Source: Hymenobacter metallicola
GTDB taxonomy: Bacteria; Bacteroidota; Bacteroidia; Cytophagales; Hymenobacteraceae
Direction of reading: 5' to 3'
DNA length: 64,000 nucleotides
Assembly (NCBI RefSeq): GCF_004745645.1
Contig: NZ_SRMB01000002.1
Location: 744,001-808,000 of the forward strand
The translations under genes and the position numbers were made by a program. Each line of letters opens with the position of its first letter. Position 1 is the stretch's first letter. Shown here piece after piece: positions 46,636 through 54,631 of the stretch. The notes beneath the pieces were generated by a model. That model ran no database searches, had not been told where the DNA came from, and worked only from the letters and a program-made list of their open reading frames with translations.

Positions 46636-47691
46636 CTACCTGAGCTTTACCCTGGGGTCAAGCACGGTGTAGAGCACGTCGACCACGATATTGACGACCA
46701 CAAACAGGAAGGCAATGAAGATAGTGGCGCCCATTACCACCGGAAAATCCAGGTTTTCGACGGCGCGCAGCGTAACGGTGCCCAGCCCTTTCCAGTTGAA
46801 GATATACTCGATAAAGAAAGCTCCCGCCATGAGGGACGCCAACCAGCCCGACACGGCCGTAATAACCGGGTTCAGGGCGTTTTTCAGGGCGTGGCCGACC
46901 ACTACGCGGTAGCCCGATAAGCCCTTGGCCCTCGCCGTGCGGATGTAGTCCTGGCTGAGCACGTCGAGCATGGAGCTGCGGGTGAGTTGGGTAATAACGG
47001 CCAGGGGCCGGATGCCCAGGGCAAAGGCGGGCAGCAGCAGGTTGCGCAGCACCAGGTGGCGGCCCGTGAACGGGTCGGTTTCGTAGAGCTGCCCGGTCAG
47101 GTTCAGGCCGGTCCAGTGGCTCCAGTAGAAGCCAAAGGTCATGGCAATCAGAATACCGGCCACAAACGAAGGCACCGAAATGCCCAGCACGGAGGTCGTA
47201 ATCAGGGCCCGGTCGAGCCAGGAATGCGGCTTGAGGGCCGCCACTACGCCGAAGCCAATACCGAGCACGGCCGCCAGCAGCATGGCCGCCAGGGCTAGCC
47301 AGAGCGTACCGGTAAAATGGTCGAGCAGGATGCTGAGCACATCCTTGTTGCTCTGAAAGGACCGGCGCAGATAGGGCACTTTCACAACTAATGACTTTTC
47401 GCCCAGGGGCAGCACGGCCACGCCGCCGTACTTGGCCACGGCCGCCGAGTCGCGCGGGTGCAGGCCCAGCGGCGACACGTCGTTCAGGTACCCGACCAGC
47501 TGCACGGGCACGGGCTGGTCGAGGCCCAGGTCGGCGGCAATGGCGGCGCGGGTGGCCACGTCCGAGCGTTGGCCGGCCAGCAAGGCCACCGGGTCGCCGG
47601 GCAGCACCGTAAACAGGAAGAAGACGGTCAGGGCCACACCAGCCAGCACCAACACTCCTTGCAACAGCCGCCGCAGCACGAAAGAAATCAT
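46636..47691 (-). CDS. ABC transporter permease, DppB/OppB type
   Basis: 351 residues. The N-terminal MISFVLRRLLQGVLVLAGVALTV and PGDPV are the signature of the first permease of peptide/nickel ABC importers; a large periplasmic loop (about 40-125) and the EAA-like loop region ALKNALNPVITAVSG near the end follow. It normally works with a DppC-type permease, two ATPases and a binding protein. None of these is next to it, so the partners must be elsewhere. Confidence 0.9.
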   Translation of the reverse strand: MISFVLRRLLQGVLVLAGVALTVFFLFTVLPGDPVALLAGQRSDVATRAAIAADLGLDQPVPVQLVGYLNDVSPLGLHPRDSAAVAKYGGVAVLPLGEKSLVVKVPYLRRSFQSNKDVLSILLDHFTGTLWLALAAMLLAAVLGIGFGVVAALKPHSWLDRALITTSVLGISVPSFVAGILIAMTFGFYWSHWTGLNLTGQLYETDPFTGRHLVLRNLLLPAFALGIRPLAVITQLTRSSMLDVLSQDYIRTARAKGLSGYRVVVGHALKNALNPVITAVSGWLASLMAGAFFIEYIFNWKGLGTVTLRAVENLDFPVVMGATIFIAFLFVVVNIVVDVLYTVLDPRVKLR

Positions 47692-47704
47692 AGATTAATT
47701 GGTA

Positions 47705-47772
47705 GTTGTTGGTTGTCAATCGTTAGCATGTGCTGGTGTCTCGTCTACCCCTAACCACTGACAACCAACAAC
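47705..47772. repeat. Inverted repeat in gap between two minus-strand genes
   Basis: 14-bp perfect arms (GTTGTTGGTTGTCA / TGACAACCAACAAC) with a 40-base loop, no U-tract. It fills most of the gap between the DoxX/thioredoxin-like gene and the permease gene. The simple GTT/AAC composition looks like a dispersed intergenic repeat. Confidence 0.5.
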
Positions 47773-47778
47773 AACCAA

Positions 47779-48888
47779 CTACAGAAGCTCTTCCAGGGTA
47801 GCCCGGGTCGGAATATCGTGGTAGTGGAACTTGCCCTTCACCACCCCGTCCTTGAGCAGCATAAAACCCGGATTCGACCGAATCATGGACTTGAGGACGG
47901 TGGCGTCGGCGTAGTAGAAGGGGGCCGACAGATTGACCTCGTGGCGGAAGGCGTCGAATTCGGCCGGGCTGCTGCTGGTAATTACCAGGTGGGAAATCTT
48001 CTTCTGTGAGGAGTCGGCCGACTGCAACAGCTTGTTGATCATCAGGAAACGGTCCCGGTCGGCCTTGTCGGTGTTCTGAATGATGAGCACCAGCTTGTTG
48101 CCTTTCAGCAGCTCCTGGGTGTAGTCGCCCTGGTCGTTCCACACCTTGAAGTCGGTGATTTTTGGGCCGGCCTCGGGGTTCAGGGCCACCATCTGCTTGT
48201 ATTTCCAGGTGGTATCGGTGGGGTACTCGGTGAACTCCTGAGTGGCCCCGTTCTTTTCCATGATGTACTTGTAGCGTAAGGGCTCCGAGGCCTTCATCAG
48301 CTTGCCGATGTCGTTGCCGACTTTATAGGGCAAGAAGTCGAAGTAAGGCAGATGGCCCAGGGCCCGCACCCCAATCCCGATGGCCACGGCCGAGGCCAGG
48401 GTCATGTACATAATGCCGAGCATGCCGCGGGCAAATACCCGGCGCAGGTAGCGCTGGTTGAAGAACACCACGGCCCAGAGCACCAGCAGGAACACATCCT
48501 TGCTAAACGAGGTCCAGGGCGTGAGCTTGATAAAGTCGCCGAAGCAGCCGCAGTCGGTTACCTTGTTAAAGGCGGCCGAGTAGAACGTGAGGAAGGTAAA
48601 GAACACGAGCAGGGTCAGCAGCACCCACAGGGTTTGGCGCAGGTGCCAGCGCAGCAGCAGGGCCGCGCCCAGAATCACTTCCAGGGAGCTGAGCACGATG
48701 GACAGCGTGCGGGAGCTGTCCTTGAACCAGAGAAAAAAGCCGGCCATGCTGGGCACGGACGCGGCAAACACTTCAAAATATTCTTCCAGCTTGTAGGCCG
48801 TGCCGATGGGGTCGTTGAGCTTCACCAGGCCGGAGAAGATAAACAGCACGCCCAGCAGCAGCCAGCAGATACGGGTAAGGAGTCTCAT
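47779..48888 (-). CDS. BT_3928-like DoxX/MauE-type membrane protein with C-terminal thioredoxin-like region
   Basis: 369 residues. The N-terminal half has four to five membrane helices with the DoxX/MauE pattern (LLGVLFIFSGLVKLNDPIG, AFNKVTDCGCFGDFI with a C-G-C pair). The C-terminal half (about 190-369) is soluble and looks like a thioredoxin fold without a CXXC motif (VLIIQNTDKADRDRFL, HLVITSSSPAEFDAF, ending NPGFMLLKDGVVKGKF). Known as the BT_3928 family in Bacteroidota; the function is unproven. The Cys pair in the membrane part suggests redox work. Its neighbours DUF1599/folP are often close in the phylum. Confidence 0.88.
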   Translation of the reverse strand: MRLLTRICWLLLGVLFIFSGLVKLNDPIGTAYKLEEYFEVFAASVPSMAGFFLWFKDSSRTLSIVLSSLEVILGAALLLRWHLRQTLWVLLTLLVFFTFLTFYSAAFNKVTDCGCFGDFIKLTPWTSFSKDVFLLVLWAVVFFNQRYLRRVFARGMLGIMYMTLASAVAIGIGVRALGHLPYFDFLPYKVGNDIGKLMKASEPLRYKYIMEKNGATQEFTEYPTDTTWKYKQMVALNPEAGPKITDFKVWNDQGDYTQELLKGNKLVLIIQNTDKADRDRFLMINKLLQSADSSQKKISHLVITSSSPAEFDAFRHEVNLSAPFYYADATVLKSMIRSNPGFMLLKDGVVKGKFHYHDIPTRATLEELL

Positions 48889-49045
48889 GGGGACTTATGG
48901 TCTTGGGAGCTTAGGGTCTTGGATAGGACAACGGGCCCGGCTAGGGCCGTCGTGTCATACGAGCAATTAACCTAGCAGTCTTCTAATAGGTTACTCTCAT
49001 TGCAAAGTTGTCAGGTATGGCGGCTACTACCAAGCGCCCTAATCA

Positions 49046-49600
49046 CTACGCTTTGGCTTCCGCAAACCCCGATTTAATCAGCGCAAACACGGCGTAATTG
49101 AGCATGTCGCGGTAGTTGGCGTCCACGCCTTCCGAGACGCGGGTAAGCCCGGCCAGGTCCTCAATCTGCTTGGTGCGGTGCAGCTTCATCAGGATAATGT
49201 CGGTAATGCTTTCCACCCGCATTTGCCGCCAGGCCTCGCCGTAGTCGTGGTTTTTGGCGAACAGCAGCCGGCGATTTTCCGCCACCTGCTCGTCGTAGGC
49301 CGCTTCCACGTCGGCGGGTTGCAGGTCCAGGGGCGCGTCGGCGGGCAGGCGCAGCTGCATCAGGGCAATGATGCAGTAATTGATGATGGCTACAAACTCC
49401 TCCTCCACGCCGTCGGCCACCAGCTGCACGCCCTTCTCCTGAATGGAGCGGATGCGCTGGGCCTTGATATAAATCTGATCCGTGACCGAAGGCAGGCGCA
49501 TAATGCGCCACGCGGTGCCATAGTCGTGGGTCTTGGCCAGGAACAGGCTCCGGCATTGACCAATCACCTGGTCGTACTCGTGCTGGGTTTGGTTACTCAA
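49046..49600 (-). CDS. DUF1599 domain protein, two internal repeats
   Basis: 184 residues made of two similar units of about 80 residues: unit 1 has CRSLFLAKTHDYGTAWRIMR and unit 2 has NRRLLFAKNHDYGEAWRQMR, each followed by a (L/M)K..R segment and an (I/L)NY helix. The KxHDYG and DxIxxK residues recall the all-alpha NTP pyrophosphatase folds, but the family has no proven activity. It is divergent from folP with a 47-base gap, so they share a promoter region. Confidence 0.88.
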   Translation of the reverse strand: MSNQTQHEYDQVIGQCRSLFLAKTHDYGTAWRIMRLPSVTDQIYIKAQRIRSIQEKGVQLVADGVEEEFVAIINYCIIALMQLRLPADAPLDLQPADVEAAYDEQVAENRRLLFAKNHDYGEAWRQMRVESITDIILMKLHRTKQIEDLAGLTRVSEGVDANYRDMLNYAVFALIKSGFAEAKA

Positions 49601-49619
49601 AATTTTCAGCCTACTTTTA
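49588..49619 (+). promoter_or_regulatory. Candidate promoter of folP-cdaA
   Basis: TTTG, 20 bases, TACTTTTA: a full -33 box, ideal spacing and a -7 box with one mismatch (last base). It lies 28 bases before the folP ATG and overlaps the start of the divergent DUF1599 gene. Confidence 0.55.
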
Positions 49620-49647
49620 AGAATCCCGGTTTTTAGCCTCTCCGCTC

Positions 49648-50532
49648 ATGTCTGCCCAGGCCGCGAAAGATACGTGTTTTTCTCCGAGGCAAACGCTGCG
49701 TTGCCCCGGTGGCCGCGTCCTGAATCTGGCCTCGCCCCAGGTAATGGGCATTCTGAATCTGACTCCGGATTCCTTCTTTGCCCAGAGCCGCGTGGCCGGC
49801 CACACCGACCTGCTGCACCGCGCCGAAGCCATGCTGCAGGCCGGGGCCGGCATCCTCGACGTGGGCGGCTACTCTTCCCGGCCCGGGGCCGAGCATATCG
49901 GTGAGGACGAGGAAAAACAGCGGGTGCTGCCGGCCCTGGAAGCCCTGCGCCGCGCGTTTCCCGACGCCTTTCTCTCCGTCGATACGTTCCGCAGCAGCGT
50001 GGCTTGCGCGGCCGTAGCCGCCGGGGCCGACATCATCAACGACATCAGCGGGGGCGAACTGGACGAAGCCATGTTTGCCACCGCCGGCCGCCTGCAGGTG
50101 CCCTACGTGCTGATGCACATGCGCGGCACGCCCCAAACCATGCAGCAGCTCACCGACTACCCCGACGGCCTCGTGCTGGAGCTGGTGCGCTACTTCCGCG
50201 ACAAAGTAGCCCAGCTCCGCGCCTTGGGCGTAGCCGATATTATTCTGGACCCGGGCTTCGGCTTTGCCAAAACGGCCGCCCAGAACCACGAGCTGCTCGG
50301 TCGTATACGAGAATTGCAACTTTTGGGTTTGCCCATCCTGGCGGGATTGTCGCGTAAAGCCATGGTTTACAAGCCTCTGGGACTTACACCCGAAGCCGCC
50401 CTGAGCGGAACAGTAGCGGTAAATACTATTGCCTTGCTCAACGGAGCCCGGCTGTTGCGCGTACACGATGTAGCCGAAGCGGTGCAGACCGTTCGGCTCG
50501 TTTCCAACACCCTGCTACCTTCCTCCCCGTGA
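49648..50532 (+). CDS. folP: Dihydropteroate synthase
   Basis: 294 residues. Joins p-aminobenzoate to dihydropterin pyrophosphate in folate synthesis; target of sulfonamides. Signatures: VMGILNLTPDSFF (first pterin-binding motif), GAGILDVGGYSSRPGAEHI (second), then DIINDISGG and ILDPGFGFAKT. The Asp, Asn, Ser and Arg of the active site are intact. The stop codon overlaps the GTG of cdaA, so the two are translationally coupled. Confidence 0.95.
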   Translation: MSAQAAKDTCFSPRQTLRCPGGRVLNLASPQVMGILNLTPDSFFAQSRVAGHTDLLHRAEAMLQAGAGILDVGGYSSRPGAEHIGEDEEKQRVLPALEALRRAFPDAFLSVDTFRSSVACAAVAAGADIINDISGGELDEAMFATAGRLQVPYVLMHMRGTPQTMQQLTDYPDGLVLELVRYFRDKVAQLRALGVADIILDPGFGFAKTAAQNHELLGRIRELQLLGLPILAGLSRKAMVYKPLGLTPEAALSGTVAVNTIALLNGARLLRVHDVAEAVQTVRLVSNTLLPSSP

Positions 50533-51365
50533 TTGGCTCCTTCAGCATCGGCTTCCTGCGCATTGGCTGGATAGACGTCGTGGACGTGCTGCTGGTTACG
50601 GTGTTGTTCTATCAGCTCTACAAGCTGCTGACGGGAAGTGTGGCGCTGAAGATTTTTCTGGGCCTGATGTCTATCTACTTGCTCTATCTCGTGGTCAAAG
50701 CCGCCGGTATGGAGCTGTTGACCAGCATCCTGGGGCAGTTTATGAGTGTGGGCGTGCTGGCCAGCATCATCCTGTTTCAGCAGGAAATCCGCCGCTTTCT
50801 GCTCACCATCGGCAAGGCCACGGCCTTCGACCGGATGCGGGTGTTTCCCTGGCGCCGCGAAGTGCCGTCCGAGCGCATGAGCATCACACCCTTCGTGGAG
50901 GCGGCCAAGAGCCTGGCTGGTAAGAATACCGGGGCCCTGATTGCCTTTACCATGGTCTCAGACCTGAAATTCTACGCCGACTCCGGCGACCTGATTGATG
51001 CCGCCGTGAGCAAGCGCCTGCTCATGTCCATCTTCAACAAAACTAGCCCTTTGCACGACGGGGCCGTCATTATCAACAACAACCGCATCAAGGCGGCCCG
51101 TTGCATTTTGCCCGTGAGCGAAAACCCCGATGTGCCGGCCTCCATGGGCCTGCGCCACCGCGCCGCCATCGGCCTGACGGAGGTGACCGACAGCGTGGTG
51201 CTAGTGGTGAGTGAGGAAACCGGGCAGATTTCCCTGGTGCGGGGCGGGGAAGTATTCCGCAACCTGTCGTCGTCGGATTTGCGGGCCCGGCTAAACGAGT
51301 TCCTGTTTGATGCGGCGCCCAAGCCGGCCAATGCTTCCGCTTCGGCCACGGAAGTAGCCGCGTAA
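50529..51365 (+). CDS. cdaA: Diadenylate cyclase CdaA (c-di-AMP synthase)
   Basis: 278 residues. Three N-terminal membrane helices (about 17-82), then the DAC domain with both catalytic motifs, DGA (177-179) and RHR (209-211, in GLRHRAAIG). It makes c-di-AMP, a second messenger for potassium, osmolyte and wall control. It starts at GTG, four bases inside folP (GTGA overlap), a link seen widely in Bacteroidota. A regulatory partner such as CdaR is not adjacent. Confidence 0.95.
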   Translation: MIGSFSIGFLRIGWIDVVDVLLVTVLFYQLYKLLTGSVALKIFLGLMSIYLLYLVVKAAGMELLTSILGQFMSVGVLASIILFQQEIRRFLLTIGKATAFDRMRVFPWRREVPSERMSITPFVEAAKSLAGKNTGALIAFTMVSDLKFYADSGDLIDAAVSKRLLMSIFNKTSPLHDGAVIINNNRIKAARCILPVSENPDVPASMGLRHRAAIGLTEVTDSVVLVVSEETGQISLVRGGEVFRNLSSSDLRARLNEFLFDAAPKPANASASATEVAA

Positions 51366-51433
51366 GCATTGGCTAGCCAGGCAGTTTAGCCGGCCTGGTC
51401 AACGATTTAGGCCAGGGTTACGTTTTTCAGCCT

Positions 51434-51841
51434 ATGACTCAAGACCTGACCACTCCCACCGGACGCGTTTATCTTACTATTGAAAGTGATACGGAAAACC
51501 GTTGGATTTTGGTGAACTGGATGGGCTACCTGACGGCCGACAGCATTAAGGCCGGGGCCCAGGCTTACACGGCAGCCCTGGCCCAATCCGGGTTTTCGTG
51601 CGTGCTAAACGACACCCGCTCGGTGCGCGGGCCCTGGGACCATTCGATGGACTGGGTCATCAATGAGTGGGCCCCCAGCGCGGCGGGGGCCGGACTGCGC
51701 TTTTTTGCGATGGTAACCACACCCGAAACCCTGGCCCAAGAGTCGGCTTCAACCTTCTACAGCCAGCTTACTGCTTTCCAGGCCCAGGTTTTTGACAACC
51801 GCCAAGCCGCTCAGCAGTGGCTACGCTCGGTGTGCGCCTAA
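51434..51841 (+). CDS. STAS/SpoIIAA-like protein, unknown function
   Basis: 135 residues, no signal peptide. The sequence pattern (LTIESDTENRWILVNWMGYL, then CVLNDTRSVRGPW and a final AAQQWLRS helix) resembles the SpoIIAA/STAS-like proteins of Bacteroidota, which lack the phosphorylatable serine of true anti-sigma-factor antagonists. A partner is not visible nearby. Assigned by pattern only. Confidence 0.6.
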   Translation: MTQDLTTPTGRVYLTIESDTENRWILVNWMGYLTADSIKAGAQAYTAALAQSGFSCVLNDTRSVRGPWDHSMDWVINEWAPSAAGAGLRFFAMVTTPETLAQESASTFYSQLTAFQAQVFDNRQAAQQWLRSVCA

Positions 51842-52228
51842 AAGTGAAGAGAATTTAGTCTGTTTCTTCTCGAACCAAGCAGCAGGCGCCTTTCTAGTGC
51901 TAGGTAGGTAGGCGCCCCGACGGGTCGGTTGCTTCTCACCCTTTCGACCAACAAGAGGTGGGTAGCCTTAGATTTTTTTATAAGAATAATTAAAGTAAAT
52001 ATTGGAATAAGTTCGTATTTTCACTTCAAGCTCCGCCTTACCACGGTTCGACCCCGTGTAATGGCCCTATGGTAACCGCAGCGTTGCCACCTTCCCGGGA
52101 CAGGCGCACACCCCTCTCCTACTTATGCTGCCCGATTTGAACGCCTGCAAGCTATATGCGGCGGGCACGGGCATGGCATGTTGCTCTGGATTTGTGGCCC
52201 TTTCTGACCAGTCTTACCTTCAACCGTT
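51842..52228. other. Intergenic region before the CHAP hydrolase gene
   Basis: 387 bases. The first part is GC-rich. From about 51970 to 52025 it is AT-rich (TTTTTTATAAGAATAATTAA), which may hold the promoter of the following three-gene cluster. No tRNA, repeat or terminator was recognised. Confidence 0.45.
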
Positions 52229-53035
52229 ATGGCACCGTTGGCCAAGCCCGGCATGGGGTACCCCGGGCATATTGTAAAAGTAGGGGAGAACAATGCTGGC
52301 CTCGTGCGGCGCATCCAACAGCAATTGAACCGACTCGGGTGCGGGCCGGTACAAGCAGACGGCCAATTTGGCCCCGAAACCCGCGACGCGGTCCGGGGCT
52401 TGCAGGCCCGCTTTACTGATCAGGATGGAATTCCGCTTAAGATAGACGGTGAGCTTGGGCCACTGACGTGGACGGCGCTTTTTGGCCAGCAGAGCATTAC
52501 CCGGGAAACTACCCCCGACCCTGCTCGCCCACTGTTGGCCCGCGTGCTGCAGATAGCTATGGGCGAGCTAGGCGTGTGCGAGCACCCGCCCTTCAGCAAC
52601 CGGGGTCCGCGGGTCAACCGCTACATTGAGCGTACCGGGCTCCAACCCGGTGTATTCTGGTGTATGTGCTTTGTTTACTGGTGCTTCGACGAGGCGGCGG
52701 CCCAGCTTGGCGTTGCCAATCCCTGCATTCGCACGGGCGGCTGTCTCGACCATTGGCAGCGCGCAAAGGGGCGGGTAAGTCGTATCACGGCTGCTATGGC
52801 CCGCCAGGACCCGGCCGTGGTAAGGCCCGGTCAGATATTTATTATCCGCACCGCCCGGCCCGGCACTGCTAACGCCGGCCACACCGGCATTGTGCTTGAA
52901 GTCAACGGAGGCAAACTGGTAACTATCGAAGGCAATACCAACGCCGGCGGCTCCGACAATGGCGGCGGCGTTTATCGGCAAACTCAGCGCAAGGTCAACG
53001 GTATCAACGTTGGCTTTATTGACTACGCGCAATAG
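52229..53035 (+). CDS. Peptidoglycan-binding and CHAP-domain cell-wall hydrolase, no signal peptide
   Basis: 268 residues. Residues about 17-85 form a peptidoglycan-binding domain 1 (NNAGLVRRIQQQLNRLGCG, then ADGQFGPETRDAVRGLQ). Residues about 105-268 match the CHAP/NlpC-like amidase fold: catalytic Cys in VFWCMCFVYWC, His in GHTGIVLEV, and EGNTN as the third site. It would cleave peptide bonds in peptidoglycan. No signal peptide is seen, so it may be released by lysis, by another secretion system, or act on foreign walls. The downstream patatin gene begins 58 bases later on the same strand. Confidence 0.85.
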   Translation: MAPLAKPGMGYPGHIVKVGENNAGLVRRIQQQLNRLGCGPVQADGQFGPETRDAVRGLQARFTDQDGIPLKIDGELGPLTWTALFGQQSITRETTPDPARPLLARVLQIAMGELGVCEHPPFSNRGPRVNRYIERTGLQPGVFWCMCFVYWCFDEAAAQLGVANPCIRTGGCLDHWQRAKGRVSRITAAMARQDPAVVRPGQIFIIRTARPGTANAGHTGIVLEVNGGKLVTIEGNTNAGGSDNGGGVYRQTQRKVNGINVGFIDYAQ

Positions 53036-53093
53036 CAGAGCCCCCGCTCTATCCACTTTGGAATTTCCGGTCACTATTTATATCCCAACCGCT

Positions 53094-54629
53094 ATGCCTG
53101 CCCCCCAACCTGAGCTGCTGCAACCCGAACAATTCACCCGGCACCCCCAAGTGCTGGAGGCCCTGGAAAAACTCCACGACTATATAGCCCTGAAAACCCT
53201 GGAAACGGGTGGGTGGCGCGTTTCGGACATTGGGGGTGGCCCTGCCTACACCCCCGACCCGCAGCGGCCCGAGCGCAGCTATGCACTGCAGTACGTGGAC
53301 TTGGTAATGGAAGGAGGCGGGATGCTCGGCATAGCCCTGGTTGGGTACGTGTATGCCCTGGAACAGGTCGGAATTCGGTTTTTGCGCCTGGGTGGTACTT
53401 CTGCCGGCTCCATCAATGCCCTGCTGATGGCCGTGGCAGCCCCCCGGCAGGAGCCCAGCACAACCTGGATTATTGAGCAGCTGGCTAATCAGAACTTTTA
53501 CGACTTCGTGGATGGAGACGACGATGCCCGCGACTTTACGGCCGACCTGCTGAAGCCTACCCAAACGGGGCGCGGTATATGGGGTTGGCTGAACCGTACG
53601 GCCAGCAAAGCCGGCCTTATCAGCGACGGGCTGCAGATTGTGGACAATATCCGCGACGATTTTGGTCTCCACCGGGGAGAGGTGTTCAAGGCCTGGCTGG
53701 CCCGCTTGCTCAACCAGCGGGGTGTCAACACCATTGAACGACTGGTGACGCTCCGTGCGCAGGTGCCGGCGACGGGCCTGCACCGTACGCACACGGCCGA
53801 TAACGCGCCGGCGCAAACCCCCTACACTCCTGAGGACTTGTGCCGTGTGGCTATTGTGGCCGCTGACATTACCACGCAAACCAAAGTGGTGTTTCCGGAA
53901 ATGGCCCCACTCTACTGGGGCGACTGGCGGCACGTGCACCCGGCAGAGCTGGTGCGGGCATCCATGTCGATTCCCCTGTTTTTTCAGCCCTACCAGATCC
54001 GGCACATGCCGGGCTACAACCTGCCGCCGGTCCAGGCCAAGTCCTACACCGACGCCTGGGCAGCCCTGGGCTACACGGGCCCCATTCCGGAATCCGTCAT
54101 GTTTATGGACGGTGGTATCATGTCGAACTTCCCTATCGACTTGTTTCACGACAACACCCAGGTGCCGGCTGCTCCAACCTTTGGCATCAAGCTGGGCATC
54201 GACCGGGGCATGGCACGCGCTACCCGCAACCTGCCCGGTGTGCTAGCTGCCATGTTTGATGCGGCCCGCACCCAGTACGACTTCGACTTTATTCATCGTA
54301 ACTCCGACTACCGCCACCTGGTGCACTGCCTGAACGTGGACGGCTTCAACTGGCTGGATTTCAATATGCCGAACCGCGACAAGGTCAACCTCTTCCTGGT
54401 AGGCGTGCGGGGCGCGGTTGAGTTCCTGACAAAATTTGACTGGGAAGCCTACAAAAAGCTGCGCAAGGCGAAAGTGGATGTGGTGCAGCAGTCCCGGGCT
54501 ATGGACGACAGCAAGACGCGCCTGCCCGAGCCCCGGCCGACGGACTTAACCTGGCCCTGCGTGATGCCAACCTACATGAAGCCTGCCATAGCGGCCCAGC
54601 AACTCCCCGCCGTCGGCCACGCGGTGTAG
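53094..54629 (+). CDS. Patatin-like phospholipase, cytosolic type
   Basis: 511 residues. Patatin catalytic motifs: GGGMLG (74-79, oxyanion hole), GTSAG (101-105, nucleophile S103) and DGG (339-341, catalytic D339). A 240-residue insert lies between nucleophile and Asp, larger than in simple patatins, and a C-terminal extension of about 170 residues follows. No signal peptide. Patatins free fatty acids from membrane lipids; in several anti-phage systems (CapV of CBASS, for example) a patatin acts as the membrane-degrading effector. Here the next gene starts two bases after the stop, so the pair is surely co-expressed. The role is inferred only. Confidence 0.87.
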   Translation: MPAPQPELLQPEQFTRHPQVLEALEKLHDYIALKTLETGGWRVSDIGGGPAYTPDPQRPERSYALQYVDLVMEGGGMLGIALVGYVYALEQVGIRFLRLGGTSAGSINALLMAVAAPRQEPSTTWIIEQLANQNFYDFVDGDDDARDFTADLLKPTQTGRGIWGWLNRTASKAGLISDGLQIVDNIRDDFGLHRGEVFKAWLARLLNQRGVNTIERLVTLRAQVPATGLHRTHTADNAPAQTPYTPEDLCRVAIVAADITTQTKVVFPEMAPLYWGDWRHVHPAELVRASMSIPLFFQPYQIRHMPGYNLPPVQAKSYTDAWAALGYTGPIPESVMFMDGGIMSNFPIDLFHDNTQVPAAPTFGIKLGIDRGMARATRNLPGVLAAMFDAARTQYDFDFIHRNSDYRHLVHCLNVDGFNWLDFNMPNRDKVNLFLVGVRGAVEFLTKFDWEAYKKLRKAKVDVVQQSRAMDDSKTRLPEPRPTDLTWPCVMPTYMKPAIAAQQLPAVGHAV

Positions 54630-54631
54630 TC

